DNA of 58,272 nucleotides, taken from assembly GCF_900188105.1 (NCBI RefSeq), contig NZ_FZNP01000028.1, positions 1-58,272 of the forward strand, given 5' to 3'. Source of the DNA: Actinomadura mexicana. GTDB lineage: Bacteria; Actinomycetota; Actinomycetes; Streptosporangiales; Streptosporangiaceae. The notes under the pieces were generated by a model. That model was not told the origin of the DNA. It saw nothing but the letters and a program-made list of their open reading frames with translations, and did no database searches. A program made the translations under genes and the position numbers. This document shows positions 16,733 to 25,209 of the stretch, piece after piece (position 1 is the stretch's first letter; the number at the start of each line of letters is the position of its first letter).

Positions 16733-17608
16733 TCACACCCGCGCCACCTGCCGCGTCAGCGAGGTGATCCGCGCCGCCGCCGTCCGGAACGACGTCCCCA
16801 CCGGATGCAGCGTCAGCACCACCACGATCTTGTCCCCCACGACCCCCGTCGTGTGCAGCACGGGCCGTCCCAGCCCCAGGTCGGGCCGCCATGCCGCCGG
16901 CCGCACGCTGCACGGCTCCGCCGGCGTCTCCCCGAACCCGGACCACCCCTGCTTGACGGCCCACGGCCGCTTCACCGCCCGCGGAATCCCGAACGTCTGG
17001 TCGAACCCGTCCGTCCCGCAGGGCGTCGACCGCCGCAACTGCGCGAGCACGAACTCCCGCTGCCCCTCCGGAGCCTCGTCCAGCAGATACCGGTACATCC
17101 GCACGACATCCCCCGCACTGAGCGCCGTGTACCCCCAGAACCCGGGCTTCTCAGCGGGCGGCGGCGCGGTGTCCTCCAACCCGACCTTGCGCACCATCCG
17201 CTCGATGATCCGCCCCTGCCCGCCCCGCCGCCAGAACTCCGTGGCCGCCCCGTCGTCGCTCGACCGCAGCATCGGCACCAGCAGCCGGCGATCCGCCGCC
17301 GACACCTCATGCCGATCCATGTAGTCCAGCGCGATGAGGATCTTCACCACCGAGGCCGACCGGAACGTCCGCCGCGTCGCCCGCGCGACCACCACCCGCC
17401 CCGAACGCCGGTCGAACACCTCGTACGAGGCCCGCACCCCCGCCGGCACCCGCACGACCGGCGCCTTGGACGGCGCCTCCGAAACCCGCGGCACGGACCC
17501 CGTCGGCTCAGGACTCCCGCTCACCGACCGAGCCCCTCCACCGTCCCCGCACCCGCACACCAGCCCCAGGCCCACGACCCCGGCCAGCACCGCCCGCAAA
17601 CGCACCAT
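16733..17608 (-). CDS. Beta-lactamase-fold serine hydrolase lipoprotein
   Basis: A 291-residue exported protein. A lipobox (VCGC, Cys20) after a hydrophobic signal suggests a lipid anchor, followed by a Ser/Pro-rich linker. The serine-hydrolase motifs are S86-V-V-K89 (SxxK), SSDDGAA (the SDN-like loop) and VKQGWSGFG (KTG-like). This is the class A beta-lactamase/PBP fold. Such lipoproteins occur widely in actinomycetes, and true beta-lactamase activity is uncertain because the KTG triad reads KQG and the SDN reads SDD. It is the last chromosomal gene before the tRNA. Confidence 0.8.
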   Translation of the reverse strand: MVRLRAVLAGVVGLGLVCGCGDGGGARSVSGSPEPTGSVPRVSEAPSKAPVVRVPAGVRASYEVFDRRSGRVVVARATRRTFRSASVVKILIALDYMDRHEVSAADRRLLVPMLRSSDDGAATEFWRRGGQGRIIERMVRKVGLEDTAPPPAEKPGFWGYTALSAGDVVRMYRYLLDEAPEGQREFVLAQLRRSTPCGTDGFDQTFGIPRAVKRPWAVKQGWSGFGETPAEPCSVRPAAWRPDLGLGRPVLHTTGVVGDKIVVVLTLHPVGTSFRTAAARITSLTRQVARV

Positions 17609-17701
17609 CAGGCCTGCCTACCAGAGATCCGCGTCCCCGTATCTCGGTACGCACGACCCCGCAGACTGCGCTAGAGTAATCACGCCCGCTCAAACGGGCA
17701 C

Positions 17702-17775
17702 CGGGACGTAGCGCAGTTTGGCAGCGCACTTGACTGGGGGTCAAGGGGTCGTGGGTTCAAATCCCGCCGTCCCGA
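17702..17775 (+). tRNA. tRNA-Pro (GGG anticodon)
   Basis: The cloverleaf is complete. A perfect 7-bp acceptor stem (CGGGACG with CGTCCCG) and discriminator A are present. The anticodon arm is CTTGA-CTGGGGG-TCAAG with GGG as anticodon, and the T-arm holds GGGTTCAAATCCC. CCA is not encoded. The 3' end is a common integration site for actinobacterial conjugative elements, and the gene content changes right after it. Confidence 0.97.
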
Positions 17776-17791
17776 CAAGAAGTACCAGCTC

Positions 17792-17826
17792 AGAGGCCGT
17801 TTCTCCACCACGGAGAACCGGCCTCT
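17792..17826 (+). terminator. Hairpin downstream of tRNA-Pro
   Basis: The outer arms AGAGGCCG (17792-17799) and CGGCCTCT (17819-17826) pair perfectly, and the inner TCTCC/GGAGA adds five pairs around a five-base loop. It lies 16 bases after the tRNA and probably terminates it. Confidence 0.75.
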
Positions 17827-18184
17827 TGATCGTTAGTTAGCCGTTCGTTAGCGAACCGAGCCGTCTCACCCGGCACCCGGACGGTTCACACAGGACTAGA
17901 AGACGCGGGCACCGCCCCGCGCCCTCTCCTACGTGTTCAACCCAGCCGCGCCGACCGTCAGGCCTTCAGCGCGCCACAGACGCAGCGACAGCCAGGCCAG
18001 CGACCGCCCAACCGGAGGGCCGGATCCACAAACCCGGCTCCCTCCGGCCCACAGCTCGCGCCATCCCGGCGGGCCAGACGGGCATCGCCCGGCCATCTCC
18101 TCGGAGAGGGGCAGCTCTGCACCCTCAGCGTTCGACTGACTTTCTTGCCCCCTCAAGCGAGCTGCCAGGAGCGGCGCACTCCGG
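17827..18184. other. Left end of element, no gene
   Basis: This stretch between the tRNA hairpin and the Xis-like gene is where an integrase gene normally sits in tRNA-inserted actinobacterial elements. I see no tyrosine- or serine-recombinase coding in any frame. An inverted repeat GTTCG-TTAG-CGAAC lies at 17843-17856, next to a doubled GTTAG. These could be arm-type recombinase sites. The open frame across 17929-18360 only shadows the Xis-like gene. Confidence 0.5.
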
Positions 18185-18385
18185 TTAGTCGGAGCTGAGC
18201 AGCGCTTGAAGGGCGGCTGTGGGGACGCGATAGCAGATGCCGATGCGGAGGATCTTGCAGGGGAACTGGTCCTGTTTGGCGAGTTGGTAGGCGTAAGAGC
18301 GGGAGAGACCGAGGGCTCGGGCGGCGGTGCTGATGTCGACCACGGTAGGAAGTTCGGCAAGTTCAGCGTTCGTCAGCGGTCGCAT
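18185..18385 (-). CDS. Excisionase-like helix-turn-helix protein
   Basis: A 66-residue protein with a MerR/Xis-type winged helix: VVDISTAARALGLSRSYAY forms the turn and recognition helix, followed by FPCKILRIGICYRVPTAALQ as the wing. AGGAGG lies seven bases before the ATG at 18385. Proteins of this kind bend DNA at attachment sites and help excision, and in actinobacterial elements they lie directly upstream of the integrase gene. Here the expected integrase downstream toward tRNA-Pro is missing. Confidence 0.8.
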   Translation of the reverse strand: MRPLTNAELAELPTVVDISTAARALGLSRSYAYQLAKQDQFPCKILRIGICYRVPTAALQALLSSD

Positions 18386-18503
18386 ACGACTGCCTCCTGC
18401 TTTTGAGGTTTCTCAGTCTTGATGGGTGAGCTGATTCGGGGAATCGCCAGCCGGCGCGAATCTCTTGCGGCGATTGCGCTCTGATGCCTGGAGGATGGCT
18501 TCT

Positions 18504-18977
18504 ATGGAACCTGTCGCTGGGTGTCTCGCGTGCGATCTTCTTGTCGGGGCCCGCCCTCTTCCCGGAGGTCGTCTGGCGGAGTCGCCGGGCTGGGTTGTCG
18601 AGCACTCGGTGGGCCCGCTCGGCCTAGGGACGTTGGTGGTCAAGCCGGTGCGGCACGTCGTCCATGTCGCCGAGTTGAACGTGGTCGAGAGCGCGGCGTT
18701 GGGTCCGCTGCTACAGCGAGTGGCCGCAGCGGTGACGAAGGTTGTCCAGCCGGAGCAGGTCTACGTATGCCTCTGGTCCCATGCGAATGCTGTGCCGGGT
18801 CACCTGCATTTCGTGGTCCAGCCCGCTGTGAAGGCTGACATGGCCCGGTTCGACGCGTTCGGCCCAGCACTGCAGATGGCGATGTTCCATGAAGGGACAG
18901 TGCCACGCGAGACCGAGGTGGAAGCGTTGTGTGAGCAACTCCGAGCGGCCTTGTCCCTCTCGTCCTATGGATCGTGA
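18504..18977 (+). CDS. HIT-family nucleotide-binding protein
   Basis: A 157-residue protein of the histidine-triad superfamily. It starts with a CxxC pair (GCLACDLL), has VVKPVRHVVHVAEL in the second strand region, and GHLHFVVQP in place of the H-x-H-x-H catalytic run. The reduced triad (His-Leu-His followed by Phe-Val-Val-Gln) suggests a distant or altered active site. The ATG at 18504 follows GGAGG by nine bases. Relatives hydrolyse or transfer nucleotidyl groups; the substrate here is unknown. It is divergent from the Xis-like gene. Confidence 0.7.
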   Translation: MEPVAGCLACDLLVGARPLPGGRLAESPGWVVEHSVGPLGLGTLVVKPVRHVVHVAELNVVESAALGPLLQRVAAAVTKVVQPEQVYVCLWSHANAVPGHLHFVVQPAVKADMARFDAFGPALQMAMFHEGTVPRETEVEALCEQLRAALSLSSYGS

Positions 18978-19312
18978 CGTGGACCCGCGGCCCAGTAGCG
19001 CGTTCCTGTACCGGCGGTATGCGGGGCCCCCAGACATGCCAGGAAGGCGGCTCGGCGGGTGCGGTTGGTTTTCGATGCATATGGGCTGGCAGGCCGTTGT
19101 GCATGATCTCGCGGTGACAGGCCACTGCAGGCTTGGGCATCGCGGCCGCCATAACCCGTGACCGGCGATGGTGCGCATCGCGGGCCGGGATCCCAAGTGA
19201 GGCGCAGCCGCCATCACTGAGGTCAGCAGGACCGCATTGAGTTGGCTTCAGGCTTGGTGCCGTGAGGACGGTCTTCAAGGCGTGGTGGTGTGGGTGCATG
19301 CGCAGGCTCCGG
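18978..19312. other. Intergenic stretch, nothing recognised
   Basis: A 335-base gap between the HIT gene and the convergent NlpC/P60 gene. The open frames have no ribosome site and no protein-like composition. I see no strong hairpin. Confidence 0.4.
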
Positions 19313-20287
19313 TCAGGCTTCGTCGGTGCGGGACGCGGGGCGGGTGGCGCCGATGTATTGGCGTTCGCGGTAGGGGTTGCCGGTGAACTGGGAGATGCGG
19401 ACGATGTCGCCGGTGTGGGGGGCGTGGATCATGCGGCCGCGGCCGTAGTAGATGCCGACGTGGTGGATGGTGGCGGGGTTGCGGGGGTTGGTGGCGAAGA
19501 AGAGCAGGTCTCCGGGTTGGAGTTGGGGCCGGGGGATGTGGGTTCCGGCGTTGTACTGGTCGGCGGCGACTCGGGGTAGGCGGATGCCGGCTTGGGCCCA
19601 GGCGTACTGGGTGAGACCTGAGCAGTCGAAGCCCTTTGTGCCGGCTCCTTGGGCGGTGCCGTAGGTGGGGCCGGAGGGGCCGCCGCCGCCCCAGGAGTAG
19701 GGGGTGCCGAGCCAGCGCAGGGCTGCGCGGACGGCGACAGCGCCGCGTCCGGTGGCGGTGGGGGCGGCGTAGAGGGCGGCTTGGGCCAGGACTTTGCGGA
19801 CATACCAGTCGGCGTGGTTGTACTGCCAGATGGCCCGGTTGAGGCGCTTGCCGCCTTTCCCGGCGCCGTTGGCGCATAGGTAGTGGGCGGCGCCGTGGAT
19901 GGCGTCGGCGGGGTTGTAGCGGTCTTTGCGGCCGTCGTGGTCGCCGTCGATGCCGTAGGCGGCCCAGGTGGCGGCGAGGAACTGCATGGGGCCGCCGGCT
20001 CCGGCGGTGTTCTGGCCGGAGTGGACGCCGGGTGCGGTGGAGCGGCCGTGGTCGGATTCGATCTTGCCGATGGCGGCCAGGACGTTCCAGGGCAGACCTG
20101 GGCAGGCGACGACGGCGTCGAGGTACCAGCGCAGGTAGGCCGGTGGGATGTCGCGTTCGGCTTCGGCGGTGGGCGCGCCAGCCAGCTCTGATCCGGTTCC
20201 TGCGGCGGAGTTGTGACCGGCGAGCAGGATCACCAAAGCCAGCGGGACAGCAAGAGCGGCTGCGCATGCGGTGGCGGCGGCTTTCAC
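19313..20287 (-). CDS. Transglycosylase-NlpC/P60 wall hydrolase of the conjugation system
   Basis: A 324-residue exported bifunctional enzyme. The signal anchor is at residues 5-24. An SLT-like lytic transglycosylase follows (about 48-170; Glu77 in IGKIESDHGRS, GGPMQFLAATWAAYG, YNPADAI). The NlpC/P60 endopeptidase is at about 182-312 (Cys222 in GFDCSGL, His276 in HHVGIYYG). It should open both glycan and peptide bonds of peptidoglycan so the transfer channel can pass, like CwlT/VirB1 proteins in Gram-positive conjugative elements. The start is a GTG at 20287, with only a weak ribosome site. It follows a small HTH gene and is divergent from the T4SS operon. Confidence 0.9.
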   Translation of the reverse strand: MKAAATACAAALAVPLALVILLAGHNSAAGTGSELAGAPTAEAERDIPPAYLRWYLDAVVACPGLPWNVLAAIGKIESDHGRSTAPGVHSGQNTAGAGGPMQFLAATWAAYGIDGDHDGRKDRYNPADAIHGAAHYLCANGAGKGGKRLNRAIWQYNHADWYVRKVLAQAALYAAPTATGRGAVAVRAALRWLGTPYSWGGGGPSGPTYGTAQGAGTKGFDCSGLTQYAWAQAGIRLPRVAADQYNAGTHIPRPQLQPGDLLFFATNPRNPATIHHVGIYYGRGRMIHAPHTGDIVRISQFTGNPYRERQYIGATRPASRTDEA

Positions 20288-20320
20288 CGCCCCGGCCGCC
20301 GCACCGGTCGCCGAGGCGGG

Positions 20321-20626
20321 CTACTCCCAGACGGGCTGCTCCTGGGTGGTCTGGTTCTGGGCGCCGGTGCGGGCGCGGCGTTGGGCGCGGTATCCGGCGC
20401 CCTTCTTGGGTTCGGGTGGCTCATGTGCGGTCTCCCCCGGTCGGTGGGGCTGCCGCAGCACCTCGCGGACCGCTTGCCAGGAGTAGCGGAAGTCCTTGCC
20501 GGTCTTGAGCGCGGGGATCTGCCCTGCATTGGCCATCCGGCGGACGGTCTGGGGCGAGAGGCCGAGTTTGGTCGCGAGTTCGGCGGTGGTGAGGACGTCG
20601 GGGTCGCGGCCGGGTGTCTCGGTCAT
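20321..20626 (-). CDS. MerR/Xis-type helix-turn-helix protein
   Basis: A 101-residue DNA-binding protein. VLTTAELATKLGLSPQTVRR (about 10-30) and the wing ALKTGKDFRYSWQAVREVL (about 38-56) form an excisionase-family winged helix. A charged tail of about 40 residues follows. The ATG at 20626 has AGGAG eight bases upstream; the longer open frame beyond it is non-coding. It is divergent from the T4SS operon, with 183 bases between, so it may regulate transfer genes. The product is followed by the NlpC/P60 gene on the same strand. Confidence 0.8.
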   Translation of the reverse strand: MTETPGRDPDVLTTAELATKLGLSPQTVRRMANAGQIPALKTGKDFRYSWQAVREVLRQPHRPGETAHEPPEPKKGAGYRAQRRARTGAQNQTTQEQPVWE

Positions 20627-20809
20627 CGCGGGGGCTCCTGGTTCGGCGGTCACGGCTGTCGCATCCAGTGTGGTGGACGGGCGCTGCGGAAGCACGTTCT
20701 TGAGGTCGAATGGTTTTCGAAGAAACTGTTTGACGTTGCTTGCGCTCCATAATTCTGCCACGTACTGTGAGCGACCAACAACCCAGCGCATTGATTCGGG
20801 GGTACGCGG

Positions 20810-21301
20810 GTGAGTCTTCGACAAACCGGACCGAGCTCGGCTGAGCAGGCGAGAGAGGCCCTTGACGTGGTTGTGGCCGGGGCGCACGGCGGCTCTGGGG
20901 CCTCCACGCTGGCCGCGCTGCTGCCCGCGGCGTGGGACGTGGGCTCGATCGGCCAACTGCTGGATCTCGACCGGGCACCACTGCAGGCCAAGGGCCGTCC
21001 GGTTGTGCTGGCCGCGCGCAACACCGCGGTCGCGGCAACGCACGCCACCGCCGCGATCAGTGCGCTGCGGGAGTGGGGCGAGCGCGTGGCTGTACTGGCG
21101 ATCGTCAGCGATGGCGGCCCGGAGTCGCGGGACGCAACGGCTCGATACGGGCTGCTGACTGCGCGGGTCGGTGGCGTGGTGCGCGTCCCGCATGTGCGGA
21201 CCCTGCGGCTCGTCGAGGACCCGTCGAAGGTCGCCTTGCCGGGCAAGGTGCACCAGGCCCTCGGTGAGATCCGGCGCCTGCTGCACGAGGAGGGCCGGTG
21301 A
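20810..21301 (+). CDS. Conjugal-transfer protein with P-loop lacking the catalytic lysine (DUF6668-like)
   Basis: A 163-residue protein that opens the T4SS operon. LDVVVAGAHGGSGASTLAAL (about 18-37) resembles a ParA/MinD P-loop, but the usual GKS/T is GAS, so the phosphate-binding lysine is missing. The rest (PVVLAARNTAVAATHATAAI and VAVLAIVSDGGPESRDATAR) looks like the Rossmann-type core of a ParA-like fold. It probably binds nucleotide weakly or not at all and may be structural. The GTG start at 20810 is supported by operon layout; its stop overlaps the next GTG by four bases. Confidence 0.65.
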   Translation: MSLRQTGPSSAEQAREALDVVVAGAHGGSGASTLAALLPAAWDVGSIGQLLDLDRAPLQAKGRPVVLAARNTAVAATHATAAISALREWGERVAVLAIVSDGGPESRDATARYGLLTARVGGVVRVPHVRTLRLVEDPSKVALPGKVHQALGEIRRLLHEEGR

Positions 21302-21603
21302 CTCTGATCTTGTCGGTGCTCACCGCGGTCCCGCTCTTAGGCGTGGATGTCAATGTGCCCGATCCGCCCCCGGCTCCCCCGCCAGGGCTCGATAGCAAAA
21401 TGAGCACGCTGCTGTCGTGGGGCAAGTGGGGCGTGCTGATCTGCGGCGTCGCCGGCTTGTTCATCTGCGCGGGTCAGATGGCCATCGGCCGCAAGAACCG
21501 GTCCACGTTCGCGGCCGACGGAGCGACCGGCATCCCGTGGGTGCTGGGCGGGCTGAGCCTGGCGGCGACGGCGGCCCCGATCGTCGGGGTGTTCTTCAAA
21601 TGA
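21298..21603 (+). CDS. Small two-helix membrane protein (VirB2/pilin-like)
   Basis: A 101-residue protein. A signal-like hydrophobic start and Pro-rich stretch are followed by two membrane helices, GVLICGVAGLFICAGQMAIG (about 45-64) and WVLGGLSLAATAAPIVGVFF (about 81-100). A short N-terminal region plus two adjacent helices joined by a small charged loop is the pattern of VirB2/TrbC pilin subunits. Position between the P-loop-like protein and the VirB8-like protein supports this. The start GTG overlaps the upstream stop by four bases, and its own stop overlaps the next ATG. Confidence 0.65.
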   Translation: MTLILSVLTAVPLLGVDVNVPDPPPAPPPGLDSKMSTLLSWGKWGVLICGVAGLFICAGQMAIGRKNRSTFAADGATGIPWVLGGLSLAATAAPIVGVFFK

Positions 21604-22346
21604 CCCGGGCGAAGGAAGACGCGAACCCGTCGGACAGCGCCGTGTGGTGGCGCCGCGGCCCGGTCATAACGGCGTCGGTGATTGGCGGCGGAGTCCTGGT
21701 CGGCCTCCTGGCACCTCCGGTCTTCAGGACCCCTCCCGCAACGACTCCAGTGATCGTGCGAACGACCGCGCGAGCCGGGCAGATGGTCAGCACGCCGCAG
21801 GTCTCCTTCGCCGGTGTGTCGTGGCGTGACTACCACGGCGTTCTCCTGCCCTACTCCGCTGGGGACGGTCCACGCGACACCGCCGGCGATCTGGCTTCGG
21901 GGTTCGCCAGGTCGCCGCGCGGGGCCTTGCTGGCCGCGATCCATATCGCGGTGCGCGCCAACGTGCAGTGGGGCAGCAGAGTGTTCGGTCCGACCATCGA
22001 GCGGCAGGTCACCGGCCCCGATGCGAGCATCCTGCTTGATGCGACACGCAGGGCCTACGAGCGTTTGAGGGGCGACCGGCCCGATGGCGCCTTGCTCAGC
22101 CGCGGATATGTCGTGCTGGAGGCGTTCCGTTGGCAGGGCTATTCGCCCGAGGCGGCGAGCCTGGATCTGGTGTCGGCGGGGCCGGGCGACAGCGATGTGA
22201 CGGTCCGTGCCGTGGCCCGGTTCCAGTTGCATTGGCAGGACGGTGACTGGCGTCTCCTGGCTCCCCCGGGTGGGACATGGGTCGGAACAGCGGCCCCGGT
22301 CGATTCGCCGGACGGCTATGTCCGCTTCCCGGGCGGGGGCGCCTGA
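21600..22346 (+). CDS. Single-pass T4SS protein (VirB8/TcpC-like)
   Basis: A 248-residue protein with one N-terminal membrane helix (about 23-41, VITASVIGGGVLVGLLAPP) and a long extracytoplasmic domain. The domain has an NTF2-like character: SRGYVVLEAFRWQGYSPEAA and VTVRAVARFQLHWQDGDWRL near the end. This topology is that of VirB8/TcpC assembly factors of type IV secretion. Start ATG at 21600 overlaps the previous stop (ATGA); the end overlaps the VirB6-like start by one base. The precise family is inferred from topology and order. Confidence 0.65.
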   Translation: MTRAKEDANPSDSAVWWRRGPVITASVIGGGVLVGLLAPPVFRTPPATTPVIVRTTARAGQMVSTPQVSFAGVSWRDYHGVLLPYSAGDGPRDTAGDLASGFARSPRGALLAAIHIAVRANVQWGSRVFGPTIERQVTGPDASILLDATRRAYERLRGDRPDGALLSRGYVVLEAFRWQGYSPEAASLDLVSAGPGDSDVTVRAVARFQLHWQDGDWRLLAPPGGTWVGTAAPVDSPDGYVRFPGGGA

Positions 22347-23728
22347 TGTTTCCGTTCGATCCGTGCTCACCGGTCATGGATCCGGCCTGCGTCCAGCCGG
22401 TCGACAACGACGGCCACGGCGGAGGGGGCCCATCTCTGCCCGGGGTACCGGACATCCCTGCCATGGTCGGCGGGCACATGCTGGACGAGGCGGCCAAGTC
22501 GTTCCAGTCGGCGGTCGGCTGGCTGATCTCCAACACCGCCGCCTGGTGGGTCAAGACCCCCTCCCCCGACCTGGAGGGCGAGCCGGCGATCAGATACCTG
22601 CAACTCCTGGTCCAGCCCCTGACGGTCGCGGTCGCGGTACTGGCGTTGCTGGCGGTAGCCGCGCGCATGGCGCTGTCGCGCAAGGCGGTTCCGCTGATCG
22701 ATGCCGGACGCGGCCTGGTCGTGCTCGCGGCGGTCACCGTGATCGGCACCGTCCTTCCGAACCTGCTGCTGAAGTGGGGTGACCAGTGGTCGGGCTGGGT
22801 GCTGAACGCGTCCTCGCAGGGTGACTTCGCCAAGCGGATGACCCAGATCGTGATGGTGCCGAGTGGGACGCCCGCCGCGCTGGTGCTCATCCTCTGCCTG
22901 ATCGCGCTGATCATCGGCATTATCCAGGCGATCCTGCTGCTGTTCCGCGGAGCGGCGCTGGTCATTTTGGCCGGGCTGCTGCCGCTGGCGGCCGCAGGCA
23001 TGATCACCACTTCAACTCGGTCGTGGTTCACCCGTGTGGCCGGCTGGATGCTCGCGCTGATCTTTTACAAGCCCGCCGCGGCAGCGGTGTACGCGACGGC
23101 GTTCACGCTCGTCGGCAAGGGCAAGGACATGCGCGTGATCCTGATGGGGTTCACGATGATGCTGATCAGCCTGATCGCCTTCCCGGTCCTGCTGAAGTTC
23201 TTCACCTGGACGACCGGCGGCACCGAATCGAGCACCGGCGGCGGGATCCTCGGCGCGCTGATGGGCAGCGCGACCGCGTTGGGTGCGTTGCGCGCCTACG
23301 GTGCCCTGGGGGCATCGGGCGGACGGTCGGACTCGGCAGGCGAGCACGCCGACTACCTCGACCAGCAGCTCGGTGACAAAAGTCCCCCAGCGCAGCCACC
23401 GTCCACCGCCGACTCTGCCGACCAGCCGTCTTCCCCGCCCGGTCACCCCCATGACACCTCGGCACCGGCCGGCGGTCTCGGCCATGGCCCTTCCGATTCC
23501 AGCTCCCCCGAAGGAACCGGTTCTCCCGAGGCGGGCCAGCCTGCGCAGGACGGTCACGGGTGGGCTCCCCCCGACGGCGGCCACGGCGAACCGGTCGGTC
23601 CTACCGGCATCCGCGCGGCCGACCGTGAACGTCGTCGCGGTGAGGACGCCATCCGCTGGGTTGGCAACGGCGGCCTGGACGGACCGACCGGCGCCGCAGG
23701 TGAAGGGGGTGGCGGCGGTGGAGCATGA
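22346..23728 (+). CDS. Polytopic channel protein (VirB6/TrbL-like)
   Basis: A 460-residue membrane protein. After a Cys-containing periplasmic N-terminus there are about six hydrophobic helices between residues 88 and 300, including LTVAVAVLALLAVAARMA, ALVLILCLIALIIGIIQAIL and MRVILMGFTMMLISLIAFPV. A long Pro/Gly/Ser-rich hydrophilic tail of about 150 residues follows. This is the layout of VirB6/TrbL inner-membrane channel components. The tail may protrude through the thick wall or bind other T4SS parts. It overlaps the next gene by 11 bases. Confidence 0.78.
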   Translation: MFPFDPCSPVMDPACVQPVDNDGHGGGGPSLPGVPDIPAMVGGHMLDEAAKSFQSAVGWLISNTAAWWVKTPSPDLEGEPAIRYLQLLVQPLTVAVAVLALLAVAARMALSRKAVPLIDAGRGLVVLAAVTVIGTVLPNLLLKWGDQWSGWVLNASSQGDFAKRMTQIVMVPSGTPAALVLILCLIALIIGIIQAILLLFRGAALVILAGLLPLAAAGMITTSTRSWFTRVAGWMLALIFYKPAAAAVYATAFTLVGKGKDMRVILMGFTMMLISLIAFPVLLKFFTWTTGGTESSTGGGILGALMGSATALGALRAYGALGASGGRSDSAGEHADYLDQQLGDKSPPAQPPSTADSADQPSSPPGHPHDTSAPAGGLGHGPSDSSSPEGTGSPEAGQPAQDGHGWAPPDGGHGEPVGPTGIRAADRERRRGEDAIRWVGNGGLDGPTGAAGEGGGGGGA

Positions 23729-25193
23729 CATCCGTACCTACGGCGGCTGGCGACGCCGACAGGGCATCGGCCTGCTCGGCCTGGACACCACCTCGACCTT
23801 CATCGCGCTCGGTACCGCGATGCTGCTCGTGCTGGTCGCGGCCACCGCTCCCCGACTGCTGGTCTACCTGCTCCCGCCCGCGTTCATCGGTGGCGCGCTG
23901 AGCCTGGTCCGGGTCGGTGGCGTGCCGCTGGCGCGTCTCGTTCTGGCGCGGTGCCGCTGGCGTTGGGGCGTGTGGCGCGGCCACACCCGCTACCGGGCCG
24001 GCGTCGTCATCGAGCACCCGCGCGCGTTCCAGCTCCCGGGCGTGCTCGCGCCGCTGACGCTGCTCAGTGCCGAGGACGGTTACGGCGGCCGGTACGGGAT
24101 CGTGTGGGACCGCCGTGCCGGCTTGCTGACCGCGACCCTCCGCGTCGTCCCCGCATCGACCTGGCTGGCCGACCGCAGCGACGCCGACACCTGGGTCGCC
24201 TCCTGGGGTGGCTGGCTCGCCGCACTCGGGCACATGCCCGCCGTGCGCTGGGTGACCGTCACGATCGACACCGCACCCGAGCCTGGCTCGACACTCGCCG
24301 ACGCCGTCGACCGCGCCGTCGTGGCCACCGCGCCGAAGCCGGCCCGCACCATCATGAGCGAACTCGTCCGCACAGCCCCCGCAGCAGCCGCCGATGTCGA
24401 CACCCGCGTCTCGATCACCTTCGATCCCAAGGCATCCGCGGCCGGTCCGAAGGACCTGTTCGAGGCGGTCGCCGAACTGGGCCGCACGCTGGACGGGCTG
24501 GCGTCCCGGCTCGGCGGCTGCGGCGTGTCCGTGCTGGGACGCGCCACCGCAGCCGAGATCGCCGGGGCCGTGCGGATCGCCTTCGACCCCGATGCGCGCG
24601 GTGAGGTGAACCGGCTGCTCGCCCGCCCGAATTCAGAAGAGATTCTGTCGTGGGCTGATGCCGGACCGGTCGCAGCGACCGAGCACACCACCCACTACGA
24701 GCATGACGGCGGGCACTCGGTGGGCTGGGCCTGGCACGAGCCACCCCGCCAGAACGTGCGCTCCGACGTCCTGGCCCGGCTGGTCGCGCCCGGCCCGTTC
24801 CCCAAGCGCGTCACCTTGCAGTACCGGGCGTTGCCCGCCGCGGCGGCGAGCCGCGTCCTGCAACAGGAGGTCAATGCGGCGGCGTTCCGCGCCCAGTTCC
24901 GGCGCCGCACCGGCCGCGACGAGACCGCCCGCGACAGCTGGGACGCCGCCCGCGCCCGCCAGGCCGCCGCCGAGGAAGCCATGGGCGCCGGGGTCTGCCT
25001 GGTTTCGATGTACGCGACCGTCACCGTCACCGACCCCGGCCAGCTCCAACGCGCCGTGGCCCAGGTGGAGGCGTCGGCCGACTCGGCCAAGATTCGGCTC
25101 CGCCGCCTGTGGGGCAGCCAGGCCGTCGGATTCGCCACCACCCTGCCGTGCGGGATCTGCCCACCCGAGCTGTCTCGACGTCTCTTGCACTGA
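23718..25193 (+). CDS. T4SS protein of SCO6880 family
   Basis: A 491-residue protein with two close membrane helices at the N-terminus (about 26-65, TFIALGTAMLLVLVAATAPR and LLVYLLPPAFIGGALSLVRV), resembling PrgI. A large soluble domain follows that matches the SCO6880-type conjugation proteins (HPRAFQLPGVLAPLTLLSAEDGYGG and later WAWHEPPRQNVRSDVLARL). In T4SS operons of actinobacteria it lies directly before the VirB4-like ATPase and is thought to anchor it. The GTG at 23718 has a purine-rich AAGGGGG upstream; the much longer open frame from 23283 is only a shadow of the VirB6-like tail. Confidence 0.8.
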   Translation: MEHDIRTYGGWRRRQGIGLLGLDTTSTFIALGTAMLLVLVAATAPRLLVYLLPPAFIGGALSLVRVGGVPLARLVLARCRWRWGVWRGHTRYRAGVVIEHPRAFQLPGVLAPLTLLSAEDGYGGRYGIVWDRRAGLLTATLRVVPASTWLADRSDADTWVASWGGWLAALGHMPAVRWVTVTIDTAPEPGSTLADAVDRAVVATAPKPARTIMSELVRTAPAAAADVDTRVSITFDPKASAAGPKDLFEAVAELGRTLDGLASRLGGCGVSVLGRATAAEIAGAVRIAFDPDARGEVNRLLARPNSEEILSWADAGPVAATEHTTHYEHDGGHSVGWAWHEPPRQNVRSDVLARLVAPGPFPKRVTLQYRALPAAAASRVLQQEVNAAAFRAQFRRRTGRDETARDSWDAARARQAAAEEAMGAGVCLVSMYATVTVTDPGQLQRAVAQVEASADSAKIRLRRLWGSQAVGFATTLPCGICPPELSRRLLH

Positions 25194-25209
25194 ATCGGAG
25201 GAACCGAGC

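Noticed and set aside
17929..18360. Possible integrase remnant between tRNA-Pro and the Xis-like gene
   Set aside because: No recombinase motif (R, H-x-x-R, Y or serine-recombinase pattern) could be found in any frame.
18640..19299. Leftward gene over the HIT gene and the gap beside it
   Set aside because: Composition is His/Pro/Arg-rich shadow type, and the HIT gene has the better ribosome site and motifs.
23283..23717. N-terminal extension of the SCO6880-like frame
   Set aside because: It overlaps the VirB6-like tail in another frame and lacks a ribosome site; GTG at 23718 starts the family-like sequence.
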